From NCBI GenBank assembly GCA_016840595.1, contig JAEOSA010000061.1, positions 1-9,796 on the forward strand: 9,796 bases of DNA, in the 5' to 3' direction. The notes beneath the pieces are model-generated. The model did no database searches. It saw only the letters and a list, made by a program, of their open reading frames with translations, and was not told the origin of the DNA. The stretch is from Candidatus Hermodarchaeota archaeon (GTDB lineage: Archaea; Asgardarchaeota; Hermodarchaeia; Hermodarchaeales; Hermodarchaeaceae). A program made the position numbers and the translations under genes. Position 1 is the first letter of the stretch, and each line of letters opens with the position of its first letter. Below, in pieces: positions 1 through 6,897 of this stretch.

Positions 1-26
1 TTTCATGAAAACGGAAAACGCTCCGC

Positions 27-500
27 TTACTCTTTTGAGTCGGGTGGGTTTGCCTGAAGCAGGTCGTAGGCGAGTTCGGTCGCGGTTCGGATTAATTCGC
101 GACATTTCGACTCCCAAAGTCTTTGTACACGATATTTTTTCCTACCTTCATCGCTTGAGATATCAAGATCCAATATGTCACGGCATCGGATATTTCCAAA
201 GTGCTCAACAAACAGGTTCACCATGGTCTGTCCAAATTGATAGGGAGAAGAGTCTTGAGGCGTTTCCGAAACTTGGGATCGACCAAAACGAAGTCCTAGT
301 CCCATGACTGCTCCACTGAGAGCTCCACAGACTTCTCCATGGCGACTAATACCTGCTCCAAAGCCAGTCGCGATGCGGGGTATGATTTCGCTAGTTATGT
401 TCTGGGTCTCACTAAGAGCTAGCAGGACAGCTTCTGAACAAAGGAATCCCTTTTCTGTATATTGTACGGCTCGATTTACCGTTTCCTTCTTTGAAAGCAC
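27..500 (-). CDS. C_GCAxxG_C_C family putative redox-active protein
   Basis: This 157-residue protein matches the small C_GCAxxG_C_C family, which is defined by four conserved cysteines and a CGAxxG motif. All four are visible: Cys21 in GFLCSEAV, Cys58 in GEVCGALSG (the CGAxxG motif, residues 58-63), Cys106 in IRCRDIL and Cys133 in ESKCRELI. The glycine-rich stretch GFGAGISRHG just before Cys58 is also typical. Length is close to the usual 140 or so residues. The family is thought to be redox-active or metal-binding, but its reaction is unknown. There is no signal peptide or membrane segment, so it is probably cytoplasmic. The start is GTG; an in-frame TGA lies two codons upstream, and GAGGT sits 7 nt before the GTG, which fixes the start. 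It lies 37 bp downstream of the OPT transporter on the same strand, so co-transcription is likely. Family assignment is firm; function is not. Confidence 0.88.
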   Translation of the reverse strand: MLSKKETVNRAVQYTEKGFLCSEAVLLALSETQNITSEIIPRIATGFGAGISRHGEVCGALSGAVMGLGLRFGRSQVSETPQDSSPYQFGQTMVNLFVEHFGNIRCRDILDLDISSDEGRKKYRVQRLWESKCRELIRTATELAYDLLQANPPDSKE

Positions 501-507
501 TTCTCAT

Positions 508-512
508 ACCTC
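508..512 (-). promoter_or_regulatory. Shine-Dalgarno site for the GTG start of the four-Cys protein
   Basis: The minus strand reads GAGGT, complementary to the archaeal 16S 3' end, with 7 nt to the GTG at 498-500. It lies within the 37-bp gap after the OPT transporter stop. Because the frame is closed by TGA just upstream, this site supports GTG as the real start. Confidence 0.6.
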
Positions 513-537
513 ATTGGCTATCAAGTTCGACTTGTCC

Positions 538-2619
538 TCAACTACTTTTGGTTTCCGTAGTGTGCACCATATCCTTAGTGTTAATGGTTTCTGAAGATGG
601 AGAATCAGTTCGGTACCTCCAAAGGATGACCACAAGAATTACGATACAAATCGGAAGAGCCCAGAGTTGAATCTCTGATGTCATGAATGCTACAATGACT
701 TGCGTAATCGCAGCTCCAGCAATGAAACCTACAGCAATAACCTGTCCACGTTTCGAAAACCATTCTTTCCCATATTTTCTATTGGTATAAAGACGAAGGA
801 ATCCACCAATGGAAAAGGGAATGAAGTAAGAAGGAGGTAAGAACATTGCGAGAGCAATACCCAGGGGTGCTATCGGAGTGTAAACAGAAAGAACTCCAAT
901 AAGACTTCCTGCTACCAGAAAGGAGAGTAAGTCGAAGCTTCCTCCCATTCCGCCTGTGGCAAAGATTGAGACGATCGCATAACCCTGCAACACTCCAACA
1001 GCAGGAAATGTTTCAGATGGAAACCCGATAAGATACCAAGCCGCTAAGACAAAAATAATGCTCGTGATAGCACCTGGGATTATCTTTAATAATTGGGCAA
1101 TGAGAATTGATCGGCGAGGAGTCTCAGTCATAGAGCCAATTTTTAGATTTCCGAGTGTATCTGTAGTTGTGAAGGGGTTAATCGCTGCATAAGCCATGAA
1201 AGGGACATAACCTTCCAGTCCGACAACTGCTAATGGAATTTCATAAAATGCCAGTCGTTGGGCACCCATTCCCATCCCTGCTTCACCTACAAATTTGACC
1301 AATACATATGTGTCAATTAGTGCTACAGGCAAAAGCAAGAGAAGTGAGATAACAATCACAATCCACGCTGGAAATGGACTAAAAACATTGAGGCCCAAGA
1401 CGATAATCACAAAGATTATTGTGATTAATAAATAGGTCAGACCTAATCGGCGATTTCGTACTAAACCAAAAACAAAGGCCTTGGCATAATCTGCAAATCC
1501 CACATTAGTTGTTTCAAGAAGGTCCGGTTTGCTTGCATCAGATGGATTCTTTTCTTCGGAATCAGGTGAACTTACGTTATCCTCCTCTTCCTGTTTCGCT
1601 GGTCGGATTCGATTACGAAGTCTGACAACAAAAAAGGCCACTATTCCACTAAGAAGCATTACACCAAGGGCAGGGCTAATCGTATAAGCAAAGAGGAGGT
1701 TGAAGTACATGTCCATACCCGTCGCCCCAGGAACTACTAATCCTTGAGCGACAAGAATAGGTGATATCACCAAATAGGTGATGAGTCCTGCAAACAGCAA
1801 AGTAATGGAAATTTTTGAATCTATAATGAATGAAATTGCCATCAAGCTGATATTGAACAGAAATCCAAGGGCAAATCCCGGTGGCAAGAGGGGAGTGAGA
1901 TCTAAACTAATTGTTGAGAATCCGATGGGTTGCAGGAGGACATCCACCCAATACTGAATCACAGTTACCAGGATTCCAATGCCCAAGGCCCAAAACATGA
2001 AGCGACTTCGTTGCCCTGTTTGCATACAAGTATCGATAGTCACTCCACTGGCCAAGTAAAAGGGGAACTTTGTTTCTTTTCGCGTTTGCACATAATCTAT
2101 TACAGCCAATGCTACGATGAAACCAAGAAAGGTGGCAAGGATCACCCATCCTAAATGAAAGATAATGGGGGGAATCCAGCGTGGATCTATGGCACTCCCA
2201 GTAAGCAAGACATCCTGAGGGGGTGCCAACCACCACGGAAGCGTGTATGCTGTATACGCTTGAACATAAATTGAAACCGAAAGCACCCAATAAATAACGA
2301 ATCCCGTTGAGGCGATCATTGTAGTGGTAATTTCTTGCCGACTTGAATTCCCACGCATCACCTGAAATAACGTATATGCCGTGAGAACTGTAATTATACC
2401 AAAACCGAGACCAAAGCCGAAGTTCATGCCAAGATAAGCGTTAATCGTCGTATAGACAACATTGAGGATAATCGCCAGTGCGATTCCCCGTGCTGTCAAA
2501 CTACGGACTAGCGGTTTCCCCGATTGTATCCTAGATGAAGTTGTATCTGTGTCACAAATTGGTTCTGGTTGGGAACCGTCTGGCCCGAGTTCATCGCCTA
2601 GATGTTCTGAATCAGTCAC
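538..2619 (-). CDS. OPT-family (oligopeptide/metal-chelate) transporter
   Basis: This is a polytopic membrane protein of about 693 residues with roughly 15-16 hydrophobic segments, matching the usual ~16-helix OPT/YSL architecture. The first segment begins with the typical OPT phrase SLTARGIALAIILNVVYTT followed by NAYLGMNFG. Later phrases such as MGAQRLAFYEIPL and GNLKIGSMTETPRRSI also fit. A long, acidic, Ser-rich cytoplasmic loop of about 50 residues lies mid-protein (around KQEEEDNVSSPDSEEKNPS), between two roughly equal halves. Known eukaryotic OPT members take up small peptides, glutathione or metal-siderophore complexes, probably by proton coupling; substrates of prokaryotic members are mostly undefined. 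The reading frame opens at a GTG at 2640 just after a TAA, but that codon has no ribosome-binding site. The GTG seven codons later (2619) has GAGGAG at 6-nt spacing and is preferred; the alternative adds seven acidic residues. It is the first gene of a likely operon with the four-Cys protein. Confidence 0.85.
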   Translation of the reverse strand: MTDSEHLGDELGPDGSQPEPICDTDTTSSRIQSGKPLVRSLTARGIALAIILNVVYTTINAYLGMNFGFGLGFGIITVLTAYTLFQVMRGNSSRQEITTTMIASTGFVIYWVLSVSIYVQAYTAYTLPWWLAPPQDVLLTGSAIDPRWIPPIIFHLGWVILATFLGFIVALAVIDYVQTRKETKFPFYLASGVTIDTCMQTGQRSRFMFWALGIGILVTVIQYWVDVLLQPIGFSTISLDLTPLLPPGFALGFLFNISLMAISFIIDSKISITLLFAGLITYLVISPILVAQGLVVPGATGMDMYFNLLFAYTISPALGVMLLSGIVAFFVVRLRNRIRPAKQEEEDNVSSPDSEEKNPSDASKPDLLETTNVGFADYAKAFVFGLVRNRRLGLTYLLITIIFVIIVLGLNVFSPFPAWIVIVISLLLLLPVALIDTYVLVKFVGEAGMGMGAQRLAFYEIPLAVVGLEGYVPFMAYAAINPFTTTDTLGNLKIGSMTETPRRSILIAQLLKIIPGAITSIIFVLAAWYLIGFPSETFPAVGVLQGYAIVSIFATGGMGGSFDLLSFLVAGSLIGVLSVYTPIAPLGIALAMFLPPSYFIPFSIGGFLRLYTNRKYGKEWFSKRGQVIAVGFIAGAAITQVIVAFMTSEIQLWALPICIVILVVILWRYRTDSPSSETINTKDMVHTTETKSS

Positions 2620-2625
2620 TGAGAG

Positions 2626-2631
2626 CTCCTC
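2626..2631 (-). promoter_or_regulatory. Shine-Dalgarno site deciding the OPT transporter start
   Basis: GAGGAG on the minus strand lies 6 nt before the GTG at 2617-2619. The more upstream in-frame GTG (2638-2640) is preceded by a CCCCGGTAA context with no SD match, so this site argues for the shorter protein. Confidence 0.5.
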
Positions 2632-2640
2632 GTCTTCCAC

Positions 2641-2906
2641 TTACCGGGGCGTCTTTCTGTGATTCTCCAGCAGTCGTCGTTTGTAGTACATATGCATTGT
2701 GAAGATTGCATAAAATCGCATTTTTCATCACCAAGAACATCTAGGTGTGGTCAGTGTACAAAGAGAATCTGTGAATAACTGCTCAGAACAGTGGTCACCA
2801 TGTGAACAGGTACAACATTTCTCGCGTTTTTACAGATAATCACACTAGGATGAACGCATAACTCAAATACTTAGAATTACTTCTCGGTTGTGAGGTCAGG
2901 GTCATA
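2641..2906. promoter_or_regulatory. Divergent intergenic region with candidate operator dyads
   Basis: These 266 bp separate the OPT transporter (leftward) from the acyl-CoA dehydrogenase (rightward), so both promoters should lie here. Visible elements: an imperfect dyad GGTCAC-CAT-GTGAAC at 2793-2807 with one mismatch per arm; overlapping TGGT-C-ACCA at 2792-2800; a direct repeat GAACAG at 2786-2791 and 2804-2809, spaced 18 bp; and a palindromic TGTACA at 2755-2760. A weak leftward TATA-like ATTTTATG lies near 2709-2716. Rightward candidates are TTTTTACA near 2827 or AAATACTTA near 2865; neither is convincing. No small ORF stands out. A transcription-factor operator is possible, but no known consensus is recognised. 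Confidence 0.35.
2892..2896 (+). promoter_or_regulatory. Shine-Dalgarno site of the acyl-CoA dehydrogenase gene
   Basis: GAGGT lies 10 nt before the ATG at 2907. The protein beginning there starts with the usual acyl-CoA dehydrogenase N-terminus (MIDFQLTDDQ), so site and start agree. Confidence 0.55.
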
Positions 2907-4082
2907 ATGATTGATTTTCAACTCACCGACGACCAACTAGCTCTGCAAGCTAAAGCCCGAGAATTCGCTTTGAATGAAGTGCTCCCAGTGTCGCAGCACT
3001 ATGATCAGACCGGGGAATTTCCTCGAGAAGTGATTGCAAAAGCACACAAACTCGGATTGATGAATCTTGGTGTTCCAAAGAAATATGGCGGACCTGAATA
3101 TGGTCAGCTCGAATCGGTGCTTGTGGTCGAAGAAATGGCAGCCGCTTGTGCTGGAATGACTACCTCTATTTACGTTAATGACTTGGGCACAACACCCATC
3201 ATCCTCGGGGGCTCTGAAGACCAAAAACAGAAATGGCTTAAACCTCTCTCCAAGGAACTCCAGTTTGTCTCTTTCGCCACTAGCGAACCTGGCATGGGAT
3301 CAGATGTCGCTGGAATAAAAACCACTTACAAACGGAAGGGCGACACCTTCATCCTGAATGGCAATAAGTTCTGGATTACCAACGGGAATCATGCCGATGT
3401 GTTTGTCGTTTTTGCTAGACAACAGGGGACTGAACGCCATCAGGGACTCTCAGCGTTTATCGTCCCCAGTGATGCAGAAGGCGTATCAACTGGTAAACCG
3501 TTGAAAAAGCTTGGCCACCGCGCTTCTGATACAGCTGCAGTTATGCTAAGGAATGCAAAGGTGCCAGCAGAAAACATTCTAGGAGCCGAAGGCACTGGTT
3601 TCCTTCTAGCCATGATGACTTTCGTCAAAACTCGTCCAGCTATTGGTGCAATGGCTACTGGGCTAGCTCGTTCAGCTATGGAATATGCCATGAACTATGC
3701 GAAACAACGCGATGCTTTTGGAAAGAAAATCAGTAGCTTCCAAGCCATCCAAACCTTGGTCGCAGATATGTATGCCCGTATTGAAGCCATGCGTCTCCTA
3801 ACATGGCGGGCTGCCTGGCTAGTCGATACACGTGCCGATGGAAACATTGCCAACGTAGCCTCGAGCTGTGCTAAACTCGTTGGTTCCGAGGACGCCATGA
3901 AAATTGTAACCGACGCTCTCCAAATTTATGGAGGAAAAGGCTACCTCGAACAATATCCCATCCAGAAACTCTTCCGAGACGCAAAACTCTACCAGATCTA
4001 TGAAGGAACTAGCCAAATCCAACAGTATATCATCTCACGGTTCCTCTTCAAGGAATATGAGCCCATAATGAAAAATTTCTAA
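2907..4082 (+). CDS. Acyl-CoA dehydrogenase (MCAD-like)
   Basis: This complete 391-residue flavoenzyme oxidises acyl-CoA to trans-2-enoyl-CoA, passing electrons from FAD to an electron-transfer flavoprotein. The three classical parts are present: an N-terminal helical domain (MIDFQLTDDQ onward), a middle beta domain carrying the signature ATSEPGMGSDVAG near residues 128-140, and a C-terminal helical domain with RDAFGKKISSFQAIQ and the second signature QIYGGKGYLEQYP. The catalytic base is Glu366 in QIYEGTSQIQQ, the position used by medium- and short-chain enzymes rather than the isovaleryl/long-chain position. The phrase KTRPAIGAMATGLARSA also resembles MCAD. Chain length cannot be told from sequence; short-, medium- or branched-chain acyl-CoA are all possible. 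No etfAB, thiolase or enoyl-CoA hydratase is in the window, so its pathway is inferred from family alone. It is probably cytoplasmic and monocistronic: it is divergent from the OPT operon and convergent with the next gene. Confidence 0.95.
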   Translation: MIDFQLTDDQLALQAKAREFALNEVLPVSQHYDQTGEFPREVIAKAHKLGLMNLGVPKKYGGPEYGQLESVLVVEEMAAACAGMTTSIYVNDLGTTPIILGGSEDQKQKWLKPLSKELQFVSFATSEPGMGSDVAGIKTTYKRKGDTFILNGNKFWITNGNHADVFVVFARQQGTERHQGLSAFIVPSDAEGVSTGKPLKKLGHRASDTAAVMLRNAKVPAENILGAEGTGFLLAMMTFVKTRPAIGAMATGLARSAMEYAMNYAKQRDAFGKKISSFQAIQTLVADMYARIEAMRLLTWRAAWLVDTRADGNIANVASSCAKLVGSEDAMKIVTDALQIYGGKGYLEQYPIQKLFRDAKLYQIYEGTSQIQQYIISRFLFKEYEPIMKNF

Positions 4083-4086
4083 AATG

Positions 4087-4102
4087 GTGCTAATAATAGT
4101 AC
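4087..4102. terminator. Weak hairpin between convergent genes
   Basis: GTGCTA and TAGTAC pair over 6 bp, one pair being G·U, around a 4-nt loop ATAA. The hairpin fills the 19-bp gap between the two convergent stop codons. There is no strong T-run immediately downstream in either direction, so a shared bidirectional terminator is only a possibility. Confidence 0.25.
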
Positions 4103-5160
4103 TAATCCAAGAATTCCGTGATTGTGATTCCCTCGTAATATTTGAGCACTTCGAGGGCTCTTAATGTAAGCCATTTACTTGGTTGCTTGGATTCCTCTAT
4201 AGTAGTGTACATAGGTGATCGGAAGTTTTGCCAATTAATCCATTTCCCATTTTGCGCCTGGTTTTTGATTAACACAAGTGCATCATTCATTCTGGAATCA
4301 TAGCTAATTTTCGCTGAAACAAGAGCGTGCATTGCATCTAGTGCATCAGAATTGTAGCTGTGGGGAAATTTGAACTTCATCCATCCTTTCTTCTCAATGA
4401 GTTTCATATCCGGATGTTTTCGCAAAAAGCGGTTTTTCTCATCGAGATGGTCCTGTCCCTTCAATTTGGAGGTTGTACGAACAAATTCTTGATTTCTCTC
4501 TGGTAAATACTTGTAGATATTATTCTCAAGGAGTCTTTGTGCACACAGGTCAATACCTTTAATCGTTCGAGTTGTTCTTTGCTTCGATGGAATGGCATTG
4601 AGAGCCCGTAGGATTTGAGGTAGCGCCATGTAGCAATTTGAAATCAATCCTCTAGTAAAGCACTGGATTGCTCCCCCAGTATCAACAAAGCTTGATAGTA
4701 AATATTCCAAAGCTCGTTGTGTGCGTTCATCGTCCTGGTAACCAAAATGGATAACCGCTTCCAACATACTTGCGGCTAAACAGATGAAGAGACGGCTTTT
4801 AAGAGTAGCGTGGATGAAACCGCCATTCGGTGCTTGCCCGGTCTCGAAAATATGGTCAATAGCATTTTCAATCTGTTCATTACGAGTAGCATACATATTG
4901 TTTAGGAAATGCAATTGCCAGTATGTTCCACGATATAATTCATAATTCCCATATTTCCCAAATTTAAACGACCAATACCTGTTTTCCTTCTGGTTGCTTA
5001 AGATCTCATGAATTGGTCGATACGAATTGATTGATTTCCGTAGTTTATCAAGCTGGATTGTATCTGTGTGTTCCAAAACATTTCGATAGGTGAGATATTT
5101 CACAGGTGGATTATTGTCTTCTAAAAGCCAGTCGATGACTGTCTGTTTAACCTCATACAT
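4102..5160 (-). CDS. Alpha/alpha-toroid (terpenoid-cyclase/prenyltransferase-fold) protein of unknown function
   Basis: This roughly 352-residue, mostly helical soluble protein resembles an uncharacterised family with the squalene-cyclase/prenyltransferase alpha/alpha-toroid fold. Family-like phrases in order are NNPPVKYLTYRNVL near the N-terminus, YRGTYWQLHFL at 76-86, a GQAPNGGF turn, RLFICLAASMLEAVIHFGY, CFTRGLISNCYMALPQILRAL, FPHSYNSDALDAM and the QW-like turn QAQNGKWINW. No DxDD or other cyclase catalytic motif is seen and no clear farnesyltransferase-type zinc triad, so enzymatic activity should not be assumed. Relatives are often loosely labelled prenyltransferase or squalene cyclase. 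An in-frame ATG at 5178 would add six residues (MFQRIT), but it abuts a TATA-like box. The ATG at 5160 has AGAGG at 6-nt spacing and sits where transcription from that box should begin, so it is preferred. The gene lies downstream of the vWA gene on the same strand, separated by a probable terminator. Confidence 0.75.
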   Translation of the reverse strand: MYEVKQTVIDWLLEDNNPPVKYLTYRNVLEHTDTIQLDKLRKSINSYRPIHEILSNQKENRYWSFKFGKYGNYELYRGTYWQLHFLNNMYATRNEQIENAIDHIFETGQAPNGGFIHATLKSRLFICLAASMLEAVIHFGYQDDERTQRALEYLLSSFVDTGGAIQCFTRGLISNCYMALPQILRALNAIPSKQRTTRTIKGIDLCAQRLLENNIYKYLPERNQEFVRTTSKLKGQDHLDEKNRFLRKHPDMKLIEKKGWMKFKFPHSYNSDALDAMHALVSAKISYDSRMNDALVLIKNQAQNGKWINWQNFRSPMYTTIEESKQPSKWLTLRALEVLKYYEGITITEFLD

Positions 5161-5166
5161 AGTTAT

Positions 5167-5171
5167 CCTCT
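5167..5171 (-). promoter_or_regulatory. Shine-Dalgarno-like site deciding the toroid gene start
   Basis: AGAGG on the minus strand lies 6 nt before the ATG at 5158-5160. It would be used if transcripts start far enough upstream, for example by read-through from the vWA gene. If transcription starts at the TATA box at 5179-5186, the message may be leaderless and lack this site. Confidence 0.4.
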
Positions 5172-5178
5172 GAAACAT

Positions 5179-5186
5179 TTTATAAA
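5179..5186 (-). promoter_or_regulatory. Candidate archaeal TATA box of the toroid gene
   Basis: TTTATAAA is a close match to the archaeal TATA consensus. The ATG at 5160 lies about 22-25 bp downstream of its centre, the normal TATA-to-start-site distance, implying a leaderless or near-leaderless transcript. The box overlaps the T-tract of the upstream gene's terminator, so the same bases may serve both roles. No clear purine-rich BRE precedes it, only the T-run, which lowers confidence. Confidence 0.4.
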
Positions 5187-5211
5187 AAAAGATTAGGGAC
5201 TTAACAGCCCC
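5184..5211 (-). terminator. Hairpin plus oligo-T terminator of the vWA gene
   Basis: Twenty-one nt after the vWA stop codon the minus strand reads GGGGCT-GTTA-AGTCCC. This is a 6-bp stem (one G·U pair) with a 4-nt loop at 5196-5211. TAATC follows, then seven T residues at 5184-5190. Archaeal RNA polymerase terminates mainly at oligo-T, so this is a good termination candidate with or without the hairpin. Confidence 0.55.
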
Positions 5212-5232
5212 GTTGGAATAAATTATTATCGA

Positions 5233-6897
5233 TTAGTCTTCGTCCTCGTCTTCGAAGAGATTTTTACTTGACTTACGTGCACGCTGCATACTCATCGCTG
5301 CATCCTCATCTGCAATAGGAGCAGCTTGGGCAACACCCACGACAGAACGTTTACTCATCTCTTCTTTTTGCCGTTCCGCAACTTGATCGGCTTCGGCGAT
5401 TTCCTCATCAAGAACCTTGTCAGCTTTCTCAATAGCTTTTATCAGTGATGCCGGAGCTCGATTTCGCACGGCTCTATACGCACTTTGAGTGTTTTCGAGG
5501 ATTTTCTTGCTCTTTGCAACTTCGCCCCGATACTGTTCCTCACCTGCTCGTTGCACGGCGTAAGTGGCTGGTAGTTCGACATCAAGAGTTTCGATGATAG
5601 GTTTGGCATCATCGGTGACTTTGACTCGTTTAGTCATCACTCGCATTCGTTGGTTGCCTTCCTCATCCATGTAAGAAACTTGAACTTGGATGGGTACTTC
5701 TTTTTCTTTCACTTTCGCAGCTGGAGCGAGCCGGACATAAACTTCCCGGTCCTCAGTTACGGATCCAATCCGAATGCCTTTTTTCAGTTGCTCTGCATCG
5801 GTTCCACCAAGTCCGCTAACTTCAGCTACCTCGACATCTTCAGGGGCAATGATTCGCATTTTCACTCCCCTGGCTACAATCTTCCCACTTGAGGATGAAC
5901 TCATGGCGGCTGCAATTTCAGAGGCTTGAGCGTAGAACATGGTTCCACCAGTTTGCATAGGCATCACAGCGAGCGCTTCTAGCGCCATAAAGGCAGATGG
6001 ATCTTTAATCCCAACCACGTCAATGATGATACTTGCATTGGCAGCTTTGATAGCTAAATCTTCGTATAGTTGAGCCCCTGTTGTTGAAGAACCTTCGAGG
6101 GCTCCAACGCCTTCATTGGCGAGACCATCAGTGAGGAGAATGATGCGTCCGCCCCGATCCTTCATGATGACATACCCAGCTACCATAGCGGGTCCTAGAG
6201 CAGTCATGTCAATGTCTCGGAGTTTTTCAATATTCGAGACCCATTTTTTCTTGGTTTTCTTCAGAGGTTTTAACTCGACATCTTTCAATTTCTTCTCCAC
6301 AGCTTTAGTGATTTTTTCCACATTGTATCGCATATCACCTGAAAGTGTGAAAACTTCCTTCATATTTTCATCATAACAGTAAACATCACTGTGGAAGGCT
6401 ACAAGGCCAAAAGTTGTTTCAGGAGCATTGACGCTCAAATCGGTCACGGTTCGAATCAGTGACTCTTTCACCGCTGCTAATTTGCCACCGCTCATTGATC
6501 CAGAAATGTCAATCACAGCAAGCAGTGTATCCTCTGTGATGGGTTTAGTACGAGTAAGCTGTCCCAACAGGAACTCAGACAGATCCGTTCCCGGCATAAG
6601 GTCCTTCGGGATGACGTTCAAGGTGCCACAAAATTCACATTGGAAGGTCTTGCCTTTTGTGGTTGAAACTTGGATAATGTCGGGGTTAGTTAGTGCACCA
6701 CCACAATTACTGCACATGATGGGACGGGTTTTAATCTCTTCGATTTTTTCTTTGATATCGGCAAAAGAGACACGCCCCACCCAAGGCATGTCTTTGAGAA
6801 CTTTTGCATCTCTTGGAAAGAATTCAGAACTAGTTTTGAACAAATGTTTCAAATCCTCTTGTAATTCGTTGGAGTACGCAGTGTAATTGATGTACAA
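5233..6897 (-). CDS. Zinc-ribbon/vWA-domain protein with beta-sandwich and helical C-terminus
   Basis: This protein of about 554 residues has a clear modular layout. Residues 1-55 are helical and charged. A zinc ribbon follows with Cys62-x2-Cys65 and Cys87-x2-Cys90. A von Willebrand A domain spans about 124-330 with a complete metal-ion-dependent adhesion site: DISGS at 130-134, Thr232 in MTALGPA and Asp257 in LLTDG. It carries a Lys-rich insertion (KKLKDVELKPLKKTKKKW) before Thr232. Next come a beta-rich region at about 335-445 (including EVYVRLAPAAK and IQVQVSYMDEEGNQ) and a helical, probably coiled-coil segment at about 450-530, ending in the acidic tail LFEDEDED. No signal peptide or membrane helix is seen, so it should act in the cytoplasm, likely in metal-dependent protein binding; partners are unknown. 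The frame begins with TTG at 6897 without a ribosome-binding site, so the start is uncertain. A TTG at 6843 has GAGGAT upstream, and the first internal ATG is codon 37. Confidence 0.85.
   Translation of the reverse strand: MYINYTAYSNELQEDLKHLFKTSSEFFPRDAKVLKDMPWVGRVSFADIKEKIEEIKTRPIMCSNCGGALTNPDIIQVSTTKGKTFQCEFCGTLNVIPKDLMPGTDLSEFLLGQLTRTKPITEDTLLAVIDISGSMSGGKLAAVKESLIRTVTDLSVNAPETTFGLVAFHSDVYCYDENMKEVFTLSGDMRYNVEKITKAVEKKLKDVELKPLKKTKKKWVSNIEKLRDIDMTALGPAMVAGYVIMKDRGGRIILLTDGLANEGVGALEGSSTTGAQLYEDLAIKAANASIIIDVVGIKDPSAFMALEALAVMPMQTGGTMFYAQASEIAAAMSSSSSGKIVARGVKMRIIAPEDVEVAEVSGLGGTDAEQLKKGIRIGSVTEDREVYVRLAPAAKVKEKEVPIQVQVSYMDEEGNQRMRVMTKRVKVTDDAKPIIETLDVELPATYAVQRAGEEQYRGEVAKSKKILENTQSAYRAVRNRAPASLIKAIEKADKVLDEEIAEADQVAERQKEEMSKRSVVGVAQAAPIADEDAAMSMQRARKSSKNLFEDEDED

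Noticed and set aside
12..25. CGGA...TCCG hairpin followed leftward by TTTT, downstream of the four-Cys gene
   Set aside because: The stem is only 4 bp and the T-run four bases, too weak to call a terminator. The window also ends a few bases further on.
5..594. Two plus-strand frames of about 100 codons over the four-Cys protein gene
   Set aside because: They overlap a well-supported minus-strand gene of a known family with its own ribosome-binding site, and show no features of their own.
6428..6886. A 152-codon open frame on the plus strand opposite the vWA gene
   Set aside because: It lies entirely antisense to a protein with an intact zinc ribbon and MIDAS motifs. Its translation has no recognisable motif and is explained by codon bias of the real gene.
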